Positions 55,566-64,000 of a stretch of 64,000 nt of DNA are shown here, in pieces. The stretch's first letter is position 1, and every line of letters starts with the position of its first letter. Position numbers and translations under genes: made by a program. Source of the stretch: Planctomycetaceae bacterium (GTDB lineage: Bacteria > Planctomycetota > Planctomycetia > Planctomycetales > Planctomycetaceae); the NCBI GenBank assembly GCA_021732415.1, contig JAKFVC010000092.1:1-64000 (forward strand). Reading direction: 5' to 3'. A model generated the notes under the pieces. It worked only from the letters and a program-made list of their open reading frames with translations. It was not told where the DNA came from and searched no databases.

Positions 55566-55702
55566 CGCATTCTAATTGAGGAAATTGCGCCGGCCTAAAT
55601 GTATTACTCGTCCGCTCGCAAACATGTTGGTAGCGGCACATTTCCCTGCATTTGAATATAATCACCGCGTGTACTCAATGCTGATCAACCAGGACAAACA
55701 CA

Positions 55703-56215
55703 ATGACAACCACACCACTCACAGGTACCACCCAACGTGGCGATCTATCCCCGACGCCTGATGAACTCATCACGGCCTATGAGAAAGGTGTAGACGATCT
55801 GGCAGCGGCGGTCACCGGTATGACGGCCGAGCAGTTGCTGGCACGCCCGATTGCCGGCAAATGGAGCACGCTCGAGGTCGTCTGCCACATTGCCGATTGC
55901 GAGCAGTTCTTCGCGGACCGCATCAAACGGACCATCGCCCTGGAACGCCCTCTCTTGATAGGAGCTGATAGCGATCTCTATCTCGAGTCGCTGATCTATC
56001 AGCAACGAGACCTCAAGGAAGAATTGGACCTCGTCGCGGCAACTCGACGCCAGATGGTGCGAATTCTACGTACGTTGCCCCCAACCAGTTGGCAGCGTAC
56101 TGCGGTCCACAGCGAGAAAGGCCTGATGACGTTACACCAACTGCTGCTATACCCGACGAATCATCTCAACCATCATCTGAAATTTATCGCGGAAAAGCGG
56201 GCGGCGATGAAATAA
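55703..56215 (+). CDS. DinB-like metal-binding protein
   Basis: The 170-residue protein is a four-helix bundle of the DinB_2 type: KWSTLEVVCHIADCEQFFAD carries His62, and YPTNHLNHHLKFI carries His154 and His158. Together these make the typical three-His metal site. Family members act in the cytoplasm, some as thiol-dependent transferases, most uncharacterised. The gene is intact and lies just upstream of the inverted-repeat-bounded IS4 region, on the same strand as its transposase. Confidence 0.82.
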   Translation: MTTTPLTGTTQRGDLSPTPDELITAYEKGVDDLAAAVTGMTAEQLLARPIAGKWSTLEVVCHIADCEQFFADRIKRTIALERPLLIGADSDLYLESLIYQQRDLKEELDLVAATRRQMVRILRTLPPTSWQRTAVHSEKGLMTLHQLLLYPTNHLNHHLKFIAEKRAAMK

Positions 56216-56419
56216 GGAGTGTTTGGCCGATGTGCCAGTCACGGAGTGACCGCGAATACAAGTTCGAAACGCAAATTTTGAAGTTGCGCTATTTGTGACG
56301 AAACAGCGACCTCGGTTGATTGAAGTCAGGTTGAATTTCGAACCTGGAGAGTTCGCAGAGAGTAGCCGGTGGTTGAGGAGCGGAGCGACGACACCACCGG
56401 TCAAGTCGTCATCATGTTC

Positions 56420-57921
56420 GCATCCTGGAGGGACAGGGCTTCCAAGGTGAGCGATATTGCCATAAATCATTGATTTGTCGGAGAATAGGACTCACTTCTA
56501 TTCTCTGGAGGCGACAAGGATGTTGCTTAACAAGTTACTGCAGTCGTTTTTGAAAGAGCGCCCGTACTGCGTTTTGGTACGGGCCGCCTTACAACGCATG
56601 CTTTCGCCGTCACGCCTGAACCAAGTCTTTCAGGATCATGCGATCGAACAGTACGAGCGCGAATTGCTGTTCTCGTCGCTGGTTGAACTCATGGCGCATG
56701 TCGTCACGCGGGTTGAGCCCTCGGTGCTGGCAGCCTATCGTGCTATGAGGTCAGAGTTAGGAGTCAGTGACGAGGCGGTTTATCAGAAATTACAGCATGT
56801 TGAAACCTCTGTCTCGGAAGCGATGGTGCGGGACTCTTTTGCCGTCGCACATCCGGTCCTGCAAGAGCTCCAGGCGTGCGATCGATCGTGGGTCCGTGGC
56901 AAGCGGGTGAAGGTGTTGGACGGCAACTATTTGCAGGCGACAGAACGGCGAATTGCCGAATTGCGAAATCTGTGGGATGCACCCCTTCCCGGCCGTGCAT
57001 TGGTTGTCTGGGATCAGCAAACCCGGCTGATCGAGAACGTGTTCCTCACCGAACATGGGCTGGCCTCGGAGCGATCGTTGTTGGGCGACGTTTTAAGTCG
57101 TGTTATGAAAAGGGACCTCTGGATTGCTGATCGCAATTTTTGCACGCTCGGATTTCTCTTCGGGCTGGCCTCTCGCTATGCGCGATTCGTCATCCGACAA
57201 CATGCTCAACTCCAAGGAGTTCCTCAAGGAAAACGCCGCTTTGTCGGCTACACAGAGAAACTAGAGAAACTGTGGGAGCAGGCGGTCGTCATCACCTATC
57301 AGGGACGGTCGCTGACCATTCGTCGCATCACGGTAGAGCTGAAAGTCCCCACACGTGACGGAGATCGAGAACTTCACATTTTCACCAACCTGACCCAGAG
57401 CGAAGCGAGCGCCAAGAAGGTTGCTGAACTCTATGGCAAGCGTTGGACTATTGAGGTCGTGTTCCTGGAAATGCAAACGGCACTCTCTTGTGAAGTGAAA
57501 ACACTGGGCTACCCACGAGCCGCTCTGTTTGCGTTTTGCGTGGCGTTGCTGCTCCAGAATGCCTTCTCCATGCTCCACGGCGCTCTCCGTAGCGTTCATG
57601 GTCAACAGAAAGTTGATGATGAAGTTTCCGCGGTGTTGCTGGCTCAGGAATTGCGAAAGGCGTATGACGGAATGATGGTCCAGGTTCCCGCCGTCCACTG
57701 GGAGGAAATCTCAGAGATCTCGCTCAAGCAGTATGCGAATCTGCTGAAAGGCTGGATCTCAAAGCTGGATTTGGAACGTTATCGTAAGACACCTCGCAGC
57801 ACCCCCAAAGTCAAACCGAAGAGGAAAGCGCGAAGTAAAAGCGGCCGCATCTCAACTGCTGTCGCTATCGGTCGTTACAAGCCTCCATCGTGACCTTGGA
57901 AGCCCTGTCCCTCCAGGATGC
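56420..57921 (+). mobile_element. IS4-family insertion sequence
   Basis: Perfect 29-base terminal inverted repeats lie at 56420-56448 and 57893-57921 (beginning GCATCCTGGAGGGACAGG). They enclose one intact transposase gene, giving an element of 1502 bases. The right repeat starts within the transposase stop codon. No convincing target-site duplication is visible directly outside the ends. Confidence 0.88.
56520..57893 (+). CDS. IS4-family DDE transposase
   Basis: From the ATG at 56520, preceded by GGAGG at eight bases, the protein has 457 residues and appears intact. An upstream TTG at 56475 would add 15 residues. The catalytic triad is readable: Asp134 in VLDGNYLQA, Asp204 in LWIADRNF, and Glu312 in ELYGKRWTIEVVFLE. 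That last block is the IS4 YREK signature, with Gln in place of the final Lys. The C-terminus is Lys/Arg-rich. The enzyme should bind the 29-base ends and move the element by cut-and-paste. Confidence 0.92.
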   Translation: MLLNKLLQSFLKERPYCVLVRAALQRMLSPSRLNQVFQDHAIEQYERELLFSSLVELMAHVVTRVEPSVLAAYRAMRSELGVSDEAVYQKLQHVETSVSEAMVRDSFAVAHPVLQELQACDRSWVRGKRVKVLDGNYLQATERRIAELRNLWDAPLPGRALVVWDQQTRLIENVFLTEHGLASERSLLGDVLSRVMKRDLWIADRNFCTLGFLFGLASRYARFVIRQHAQLQGVPQGKRRFVGYTEKLEKLWEQAVVITYQGRSLTIRRITVELKVPTRDGDRELHIFTNLTQSEASAKKVAELYGKRWTIEVVFLEMQTALSCEVKTLGYPRAALFAFCVALLLQNAFSMLHGALRSVHGQQKVDDEVSAVLLAQELRKAYDGMMVQVPAVHWEEISEISLKQYANLLKGWISKLDLERYRKTPRSTPKVKPKRKARSKSGRISTAVAIGRYKPPS

Positions 57922-58232
57922 AATAGTTCATCCAACTGGCACTGTAACGGAATCAATTGAGCAACTTCAAAACTTGCTTTTTGAACTTGTATTCATTAAA
58001 TACGCCCTGGCGCCGTGGGGAAATGTCGAACTCAATCGTCGTTTACCCATCTCCGTGGATCCTTAACCGAATCCTCACGTTATCCACTTCATTTTCTGCC
58101 ATAACTCGTCGCGAGAACTCTTAGTGACAAAACAAGCAGGTCATCGAGTCTCGCCGTCAGACAGGAACTTCCAGCCTGTCTGCCAGCTCTAAATAGAACA
58201 CACTGGACGCCTTACCCCCGCACAGGAATTTC
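57922..58232. other. Intergenic region with a small hairpin
   Basis: It contains the outer arm described above (57961-57994) and the short hairpin CAGACAGG-9-CCTGTCTG at 58158-58182, which may end transcription or be another palindromic repeat. Nothing else is recognised. Confidence 0.5.
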
Positions 58233-58883
58233 ATGGGCTACCAACATATGTTTTACGGGCTGGACCTGGATCGCCTCAATGCGGTTTACGGATCTGGCGA
58301 TGAAAAATTGCTGGCCGAGGTTCTCCAGGCCCACCGCGAAGATCTAGAGGGCAATGACGGGTTCTTCGAAGATGAGATCGAATCTGGCGACTGCCTCAAT
58401 TCCGAGACGGCACTCCGTAACATTTTTGCCGGCAAGATGGAGGCGTCTGGAAAAGACACTCCCTATGGAGTTGCCGCCGTCTATGGATATGTCTTCAAGA
58501 TTTTGTGTGAGCACGTGGGGACTTCCATCGGCGATGACGTGGCGGCCGTTCGCGACCATCCGTATCAATCGAAACTTGTCGCATCGGGACCACCGATTCC
58601 GATCCCCTACGACCGGCAGGGCGCTCCCCAAATCGGCTACCTCACCTTGCAGGAAATCCCCGACGAAATCAAGCGAATTGATGCCGCTCCGAAGAGGGCC
58701 ATACGGACCTTTCAGTCTGTCATCGTGTGGCCACTGCTGGGGTGGATGATTTCGTTCTTGATGAAGGGTTTTAGGTTCCGGCAGATGGATGATGCAGCCA
58801 CCGTGAGAGATATGAATGCCTATCGCAACACCTTGCAGGAGGCGCTCGACAAACGTCTGGCCGTGGTCTCATTCAGACATTAA
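58233..58883 (+). CDS. Hypothetical protein (DUF7691-like)
   Basis: The 216-residue soluble protein opens GYQHMFYGLDLDRLNAVYGS, with acidic helical segments (DEKLLAEVLQAHREDLEGND) and a later YGVAAVYGYVFKILCEHVG. The opening resembles DUF7691-type bacterial proteins, which are also uncharacterised; I hold that link loosely. A weakly hydrophobic stretch near residues 160-175 is too short for a sure membrane segment. It lies downstream of the IS4 region, on the same strand as the transposase. Confidence 0.65.
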   Translation: MGYQHMFYGLDLDRLNAVYGSGDEKLLAEVLQAHREDLEGNDGFFEDEIESGDCLNSETALRNIFAGKMEASGKDTPYGVAAVYGYVFKILCEHVGTSIGDDVAAVRDHPYQSKLVASGPPIPIPYDRQGAPQIGYLTLQEIPDEIKRIDAAPKRAIRTFQSVIVWPLLGWMISFLMKGFRFRQMDDAATVRDMNAYRNTLQEALDKRLAVVSFRH

Positions 58884-59182
58884 AGCCTGTGGATGCACGA
58901 GGCCAACAAGCATCGTCTGGAATCTCTCACAGACATACCGACTGACACGCCGCTCCTGGCAGATCAGCAATCATTTTGAGTGCCGAACGAGCAACCAGAA
59001 TCCATCAAAAAAGCCGCCCCAGACGCTCTGTTTATCGGGAGGGATGAGCAAAACCGATCTCACAGAGCGTCTAGTGCGGGTCTCTGGTCACGAGAGGCCA
59101 GTCGCGGATCACAGAGGGATGAGCAACGCCAATTCAGGCAAGCTCTTGCGACACCAGTCTCGTGGGCGTCACTGGTCGACGG
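58884..59182. other. Intergenic region between convergent genes
   Basis: This gap separates the 3' ends of the plus-strand hypothetical gene and the minus-strand Tyr-rich protein gene. Open frames here are uncharacteristic. No RNA gene or clear terminator stem is visible. Confidence 0.4.
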
Positions 59183-59485
59183 TTACCACCAACCAAAGTT
59201 TAACCGTCCAACGTTCACGCCAACACCAGGATTCACATAGACGTTCGGGCCATAATAGCCTTGGCCATAGTAGCCATTATAGTATCCGTTGTTGTAGTAC
59301 CCGTTGTAGTACGGGCGGTAATAGCCTCCATAGTAGTTGTTGTAGTACGGGCGGTAGGTGTTGTCATACCAGCCCCAGTGATTGTTCCAGTAGGGATGAC
59401 GTTGAGCATTGGCCGTTGCCGGGCCGCTTAGCATCACCACGGTCAAGGCCGATGCGACGAACAGCGCTTTCATCAACGATTTCAT
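59183..59485 (-). CDS. Secreted Tyr/Asn/Gly-rich small protein
   Basis: The 100-residue protein has a signal peptide (residues 1-27, ending ATANA). The mature 73 residues contain about 20 Tyr, mostly as YY doublets in NGYYNNGYYNGYYGQGYYGP, and close with LNFGWW. Such composition suggests a self-associating or matrix-bound structural peptide, possibly crosslinked through tyrosine; that is inference. The ribosome site AGAGGA precedes the ATG. The gene lies 35 bases after the two-PDZ gene and is probably co-transcribed. Confidence 0.75.
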   Translation of the reverse strand: MKSLMKALFVASALTVVMLSGPATANAQRHPYWNNHWGWYDNTYRPYYNNYYGGYYRPYYNGYYNNGYYNGYYGQGYYGPNVYVNPGVGVNVGRLNFGWW

Positions 59486-59520
59486 GGAAATATCCTCTCA
59501 AATTCTGTGTGCGAAATGGT

Positions 59521-60576
59521 TTACTTCTTCTCGAGCAGAGCCCGCAGTTGTTTGATTTCTTCACGCAATTGACGGATTTCGTCTTCGATACGCTCGTGTT
59601 GTTCGAAGTTCCGGCGTTCGCTTTCCAACTGCATGGCATGCGGCGGAACACCGTTGAACTGATTGTCTTCTTGATCTTGTCCTTGGGCCTGCTGACCTTG
59701 TCCCTGAGGCTGCTGATCTTGTCCCTGGCCCCGGTAGCTGCTTTGATAACGCGCGTTCTGCGGGCCACCCTGGAAGTTCTGCTGGAAGTCACGGCGACTG
59801 CCAATCGTGACCGGAATCTTCATTTCTTCCTTGCCGCGTTCAATGACGAAATTCACTTGAGCTTGCGGCTGGAATTCACGAATCAACATCACGGCATCGG
59901 CTGATCCGGCGATCTGTTGATCATTGATCTGCTTGATCACGTCACCGAGATGCAGGCCAGAGCGCGCCGCCGGGCCACTCGGGTAAATCTGGGCAATTCG
60001 GGCCCCTGGGGTATTAGGATCACCCTCATCGAGGAAGACACCCAGCCAGCCGCTGTTCGTACCATGCTGCGGAATCACGGCCTGAATCGTATATTGCTTG
60101 CCACCACGCTCGATGATGACCGGAACCGTACGGCCCGACTGAGCCCACAAATAGGCTTCGAACTGCCGGGAATTGTTGAAATTCCGGCCATCCGCACTAA
60201 TAATGCGGTCGTCTTGTTTCAGGCCAGCATGTCCCAGCATCCCGTTCTGATCGACGGATGCAGCGCTGATACCCTGATCGCCCTTCGCCTCGAACTGAGC
60301 TCCCAACGCGGCTGCTCGCTGATTCTCAGCGGGCGTCTTTTCGTCGGAATTCCGGTCGGCATTCTTGTCGGCCGCAGACTTATCCGCCGAGTTCTTCGAC
60401 GCATCTTTCGCAGCAGCCCCAGTCTTCTGATTTTGGTTCTGATTCTGCGTCGCATTATTCTTGTTCTGAGCCGGTTTCTCATCCTGATCCTGAGCGAACG
60501 CGATTCCCAATGCTGCTGTTGAAGCAACTCCCACCGCAAACAGTGATGCCGGAACAAACGAACGTATCCATTTCAT
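59521..60576 (-). CDS. Periplasmic protein with two PDZ domains
   Basis: The 351-residue protein has a signal peptide (residues 1 to about 28, ending IAFAQ). A low-complexity Asn/Lys/Gln/Asp linker follows, then PDZ 1 (about 88-170, GISAASVDQNGMLGHAGLKQ) and PDZ 2 (about 175-255, GARIAQIYPSGPAARSGLHL, GDVIKQINDQQIAGSADAVM). A Gln-rich stretch and a charged coiled coil at the end (EDEIRQLREEIKQLRALLEK) close it. No protease domain is attached, so it probably works as a scaffold or adaptor. The Tyr-rich protein gene directly downstream may encode its partner. Confidence 0.85.
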   Translation of the reverse strand: MKWIRSFVPASLFAVGVASTAALGIAFAQDQDEKPAQNKNNATQNQNQNQKTGAAAKDASKNSADKSAADKNADRNSDEKTPAENQRAAALGAQFEAKGDQGISAASVDQNGMLGHAGLKQDDRIISADGRNFNNSRQFEAYLWAQSGRTVPVIIERGGKQYTIQAVIPQHGTNSGWLGVFLDEGDPNTPGARIAQIYPSGPAARSGLHLGDVIKQINDQQIAGSADAVMLIREFQPQAQVNFVIERGKEEMKIPVTIGSRRDFQQNFQGGPQNARYQSSYRGQGQDQQPQGQGQQAQGQDQEDNQFNGVPPHAMQLESERRNFEQHERIEDEIRQLREEIKQLRALLEKK

Positions 60577-61242
60577 GTGATTACTCCGTCAATGAGCCTT
60601 GGCACGAGAGCCAGCGCAAACTCTCGAGATTCTGCCCCTTCGACCGGCGATTAGAATCACCACCCCAAAGCCGAAGGTAGATGCTCTAACACATGGCAGA
60701 TTTTGTGCCGATTTGTGTTGAGAATTGGCCCCCAGAAGGGGGACGCGAATCTCAAGTTCCGCTCAAATAAGCGGTTGCAAATCTCAGCGATCACCGCCGA
60801 GGAAGAGGCGGCATTCTCACCCCTCCGGGCAAGGCCATAGCGAATTTGAGGTAGCAGAATTCGTGAGAATTGTGACGCGGGCCAGTATTGTCGCGATGCT
60901 CAAAGGACTTACAAATTCACTGACCCTAACGGATTGCGGGTGTTCATAGAAAACGCAGGAAAAGCGTGGGTGCGATATGACTGTTGGTGACTTGCCGTCG
61001 GCCTAAATCCCACTTTTTGATCACTTTGCCGTCGGGCCGACGAAAACTCGCACCTGCAACCCGTTCGAGTCAGCAAATTCAAATGGCAATCGGCGGAACT
61101 CTGACGAGATTCCGCTACGGCGTTACCCTCCGGGGTGATGACCGGCTCCCTCCGATCTGTACATGAATATGCAAGACGAAGAGCGATAGGTGCGCATACA
61201 GTTTTCAGGAATTGGATTCGTGTCATTAGTGTGATTCGTAGT
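60577..61242. other. Long intergenic region with diverged hairpin arms
   Basis: Bases 61092-61118 hold one arm of the dispersed hairpin seen at 33884 and 49384. A diverged opposite arm may be at 60851-60877 (GTAGCAGAATTCGTGAGA), 215 bases away. No credible gene is visible. The 5' part should contain the promoter for the PDZ gene. Confidence 0.5.
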
Positions 61243-61860
61243 TCACAATCTCGCGATCAATCGAATTCTTAATCGCTGCACATACCGACGCGCATATTCG
61301 GACGATCTCAAGAATTTGCCGATCTCGTCCTTCTCTCGTTCCGCCCACAAGATGCGGCGCCCCAGCACACGCTCAAAATTGGCGATCGTCTTCATCGCCA
61401 CTGCATACACCAACTGCTGATGAAATTGCGGATTGCCAATCGACGGAGTCAACCCGTCACTGGCCAGCAGCAGCGGATCATTCAAATCCACGGGGGCATA
61501 CATACAATCGCTCGACGGATCAATATCGATGACTTCGATATATTCTCCGATCGGACCGGGCTCCAGATCGCCCAGCGTATCCGCCCCGGAGAGACAGTCC
61601 ACGACCGAATTCCCGGCTTGCGAATCTGGCGCCGCGCCATCCGTTCCGGATGGGCATCTGCAAGTCTTCCCTTCCCAGGGGATGCTCAATACACAGCGGC
61701 TGAAATGTTCCGTGGCCAGGCTGGTATCGGCACTCGGATCTAATGCGTAAACCTGCAACCGGCGACTCGTCGGACGGGGAACCGGGGGAACCGTGGGAAC
61801 GTTGGTTGCCGACGTTTCCCCCACCGTTTCCGCGGTCGCCGCCGGCTCGGCCTGTCGCAA
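61243..61860 (-). CDS. Hypothetical protein downstream of the patatin gene
   Basis: The 205-residue frame uses a TTG start; an in-frame TAA lies just upstream, so a TTG or the GTG at residue 13 must be used, or the upstream part is frameshifted. The N-terminal 35 residues are Ala/Thr/Pro-rich. The rest includes SRCVLSIPWEGKTCRCP, a Cys-containing segment, and a conserved-looking helical end (VYAVAMKTIANFERVLGRRI). No family is recognised. It lies 26 bases after the patatin gene, so a shared transcript is likely. Confidence 0.55.
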   Translation of the reverse strand: MRQAEPAATAETVGETSATNVPTVPPVPRPTSRRLQVYALDPSADTSLATEHFSRCVLSIPWEGKTCRCPSGTDGAAPDSQAGNSVVDCLSGADTLGDLEPGPIGEYIEVIDIDPSSDCMYAPVDLNDPLLLASDGLTPSIGNPQFHQQLVYAVAMKTIANFERVLGRRILWAEREKDEIGKFLRSSEYARRYVQRLRIRLIARL

Positions 61861-61886
61861 GGGAACGGCTTATGGCTTGTTGCGTT

Positions 61887-63095
61887 TCATCGTTCAACCC
61901 CCGTACCGGGATACATGAAGCCCGTCGGCGTCGGCCTGTCCTTAAAGTCTTTCATATAGGCACGAACGGCCACATCGCAGACCGCGAATCCCCAGTTGAT
62001 AATCCGCTCCTGATCGTGGTTACTGAGCGCCGTCAACCGCGTTTCGATTTCGGCGATGGCCGTAGTCTTCTCGTGCGGACAATCCAAAGCCGACGCGACG
62101 GGATATTTTTTCATGTCTGTTTGGATACCCCAATAGGTTCCCGGACGAGGCGCAGTCGGATCCGTGAACGCGCCGATTAACTGCCGGCGTCGCAGATTCG
62201 AGACCTGATGCTGCAGCAGATCGATCAGCCGGCGTGAATGACGCGCCCAATCGGTCGCCGGGGCGAGATCATCCGACATCCGCCGGCCTCCGTCGCTCAC
62301 CAGGACCGTCTCGTAGCGTTTCCAGACCGGTTCCAACCCCAGATTGTCGTAGACGCCGCCGTCGGACAAAATGGCGCTGCCGCGCAGCGATCTTAACGCT
62401 TCCTCGGGAACACCCTCGGGGACATTATCCCGAAATTTCATGTGGTCCAGGGGGATGTGAGTCGGCGACAGAAATGGCGGGAAGGCACTCGACGCCGCAA
62501 CCGCGCGGGCTAAAGAAACGGTCGGCTTGTCAACGATACCCACCCGATAATCGGCCATGTACGGCTTGGCAAAACGCCACAGCGAACCGGTTTTCACATT
62601 CGTCGCAGTAATGACAAATCGGGGACCATCCGCCTCGTCAGGCAAATCCTGCAGAGTGGCTCCGTGAAACAAGACCTTATCATACGCCGCCACAATTTCG
62701 TCACTAATTGTGGACCACGGCGACAGCATCCCCCAGCCAACGGAACTCACATCAATGCTGGTCCCCGCCATCTGGCGAATGGGGGCCACAAAATTCTTAT
62801 TCAAGCTTTCCGGCTTGATGCTGTCACCATTCCACTCCAGCTGCGACCAGTGCAACCCGAGCACCCCCGCCGTGATGGAACCGCCTGAAACGCTGGAAAT
62901 ACGTTTGAGTGCCGATTTCTTCAACAGCCCCAACTGATTGAGCCGCCAGATGGCCCCCACATGAAAGAGCATGGCGCGATATCCGCCACCCGACAAACAC
63001 AGCGCAATTCCCGGCTCCAGGTTTGATGGGCGTTGGTCGTCGAGTGCTGACGATTCCGGTCCAAGCCCGCTGCCCAAATGGTCTTCGTTCGACAT
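61887..63095 (-). CDS. Patatin-like phospholipase
   Basis: The 402-residue protein has the patatin fold. The oxyanion motif is LCLSGGGYR (residues 33-40), the nucleophile elbow SSVSGGS points to Ser70, and the dyad Asp is in LSDGGVYDNLG. It should hydrolyse acyl esters of phospholipids. There is no signal peptide, so the site is cytoplasmic or it is delivered by other means. AGGAGA precedes the ATG. The downstream gene of unknown function may be a partner. Family call firm, substrate unknown. Confidence 0.88.
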   Translation of the reverse strand: MSNEDHLGSGLGPESSALDDQRPSNLEPGIALCLSGGGYRAMLFHVGAIWRLNQLGLLKKSALKRISSVSGGSITAGVLGLHWSQLEWNGDSIKPESLNKNFVAPIRQMAGTSIDVSSVGWGMLSPWSTISDEIVAAYDKVLFHGATLQDLPDEADGPRFVITATNVKTGSLWRFAKPYMADYRVGIVDKPTVSLARAVAASSAFPPFLSPTHIPLDHMKFRDNVPEGVPEEALRSLRGSAILSDGGVYDNLGLEPVWKRYETVLVSDGGRRMSDDLAPATDWARHSRRLIDLLQHQVSNLRRRQLIGAFTDPTAPRPGTYWGIQTDMKKYPVASALDCPHEKTTAIAEIETRLTALSNHDQERIINWGFAVCDVAVRAYMKDFKDRPTPTGFMYPGTGVER

Positions 63096-63671
63096 GGTTG
63101 ACTGTCTCCTGCCGTCTATTGGCCGATGTTAAACCGCCTTAACATAAGATATTCATTCGAGTGCCGGACCGGGCCGATGGGAGGGTGAGTCTCCTGCTGA
63201 ACCGCAAGCGTCATTCGGCCCTCACGAGACCACGCAGTTCCGCGGGAGACTCACCCCCCAGTGACAGCAATGGCGAACTTCAATCCCCCATTGGCAGGCG
63301 AAACCGGAATGGCTCTAGTGCAGTTCACATTTCATTATTCAGGACATTAGTCCATACTACAATCCGTGTCATAGTTTGCAAGCGATCAGTCAATCGAATC
63401 GACTGCGGATCCGTTTCTTCACATTTCCTGATCCTCGAAACGCACTAAGCCGACGACCCAGGCCATGAGCGCCTGCGAATCCTAGTGATCCTGCACAATG
63501 CGTTTGCCGCACTCGCATTGGCGTTCACGGCTTACGTGGGATATCTGACTGCAACCAACGACTTGAATCGCAACACTTGAGCATCCGAAGAGTGCAGAAA
63601 AATTGTGCTGCGGAAAGGATGACCGAATGAAGACCATTCAGCAATCACCGTTAGAGAGGAGGTGACGTCAC
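63096..63671. other. Intergenic region with inverted repeat
   Basis: An inverted repeat with 15-base arms, one mismatch, lies at 63183-63197 and 63242-63256 (GGGTGAGTCTCC arms). The rest of the region, upstream of the patatin gene and before the tRNA-linked element, shows nothing recognised. Confidence 0.5.
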
Positions 63672-63786
63672 CGAAGAGAGTAGTGAGTAGAAAGCAGACC
63701 GCAGTAGATCGGAGAAAGGCTGAGCCGAACTGTTCTGTTCTACTCTCGTCTTTCTCCCCTCTACTGCTCTCTTGGCCTGTGGCCAA
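63672..63786 (-). repeat. tRNA-linked palindromic element, copy 2
   Basis: TTGGCC-TGT-GGCCAA (63772-63786) lies one base beyond the tRNA-Ser discriminator. A GAG/AGA-biased inverted repeat homologous to the one beside tRNA-Pro spans about 63672-63771. On the minus strand this sits directly 3' of the tRNA. Confidence 0.7.
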
Positions 63787-63787
63787 G

Positions 63788-63874
63788 CGGAGGGAGGGGG
63801 ATTCGAACCCCCGCTACCCTTGCGGGCAGGCCGGTTTTCAAGACCGGTGCAATCAGCCGCTCTGCCATCCCTCC
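63788..63874 (-). tRNA. tRNA-Ser (TGA)
   Basis: The minus strand forms a class II tRNA: acceptor GGAGGGA pairs with TCCCTCC, the anticodon stem CCGGT/ACCGG encloses CTTGAAA with anticodon TGA, and a long variable arm follows (CTGCCCGCAAGGGTAG). The T arm is GGTTCGAATCC and the discriminator is G. CCA is not encoded. It reads UCA-family serine codons. Confidence 0.95.
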
Positions 63875-64000
63875 GTTGATCTTATGTCTTGAGGCACATC
63901 ACGTTAGGCCATTTGACCGGATGCGTCAAGATTTCGTTTGTCGATTTCGATGATGGTGGCGGTAGCGGAGTTTATCGGATGGCGAAAAACCTCGCCAGTC

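Larger units (their letters stand above)
56254..57994. repeat. Outer inverted repeat enclosing the IS4 element
   Basis: Bases 56254-56287 and 57961-57994 are inverted arms matching at 31 of 34 positions, beginning GAATACAAGTTC and ending GAAGTTGC. They lie about 130 and 40 bases outside the IS ends, so they are not its terminal repeats. The likeliest reading is an older palindromic element into which the IS inserted. Confidence 0.7.

Overview
The window reads as chromosomal DNA of a planctomycete (order Planctomycetales; genus not determined). The evidence is family content: a Planctomycete cytochrome/DUF1549/DUF1553 protein followed by a DUF1501 Tat protein, LEPR-XLL-type N-termini on giant extracellular proteins, a DUF1080 sugar hydrolase, a formylglycine-generating enzyme, NHL and creatininase genes, sparse operons, and many long intergenic inverted repeats.

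Layout. 1-7.1 kb: a cut-off unknown gene, an OprB-type porin plus FGE pair, and a GntR/ABC-ATPase/permease operon. The permease carries a leucine-rich-repeat-like domain, and the operon has a readable promoter with an overlapping palindromic operator. 7.4-33.9 kb: two tandem paralogous giant genes (5188 and 3488 codons) fill 40% of the window. Each encodes a LEPR-XLL-like N-terminus, an HExxH metalloprotease domain, a Calx-beta array, a cadherin-like array and a shared C-terminal domain. The repeats show strict structure: 17+4+1 versus 5+4+1 Calx-beta units, exact 1074-bp and 1512-bp higher-order periods, and 11 cadherin-like repeats of exactly 300 bp in both genes. 34-39.6 kb: small unknown genes, a KUP-type potassium transporter and a membrane-anchored helical protein. 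39.7-40.5 kb: a noncoding block of tandem 0.3-kb repeats containing a 9-bp minisatellite. 40.7-45.4 kb: a DUF1080 protein, a cupin protein and an unknown 540-residue protein. 45.6 kb: tRNA-Pro. 46-51 kb: the cytochrome/LamG/PSD1 and DUF1501 pair. 51-56 kb: an orphan soluble histidine kinase, a SpoU methyltransferase, creatininase and NHL genes, a zinc-ribbon protein and a DinB-like protein. 56.2-58 kb: an IS4-family element inside an older inverted repeat. 58-63 kb: an unknown protein, a two-PDZ protein with a Tyr-rich secreted partner, and a patatin phospholipase with an unknown partner. 63.8 kb: tRNA-Ser.

How they fit together. Much of the coding capacity is directed at the cell surface: giant calcium-dependent-looking repeat proteins with a protease head, a porin, sulfatase-activating and sugar-modifying enzymes, and PDZ and Tyr-rich periplasmic proteins. 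The most unusual content is the tandem pair of giant protease/adhesin genes and their ordered repeat history. Next are the LRR-permease operon and the repeat architecture of the noncoding DNA. All assignments come from reading the sequence; no database search was run.
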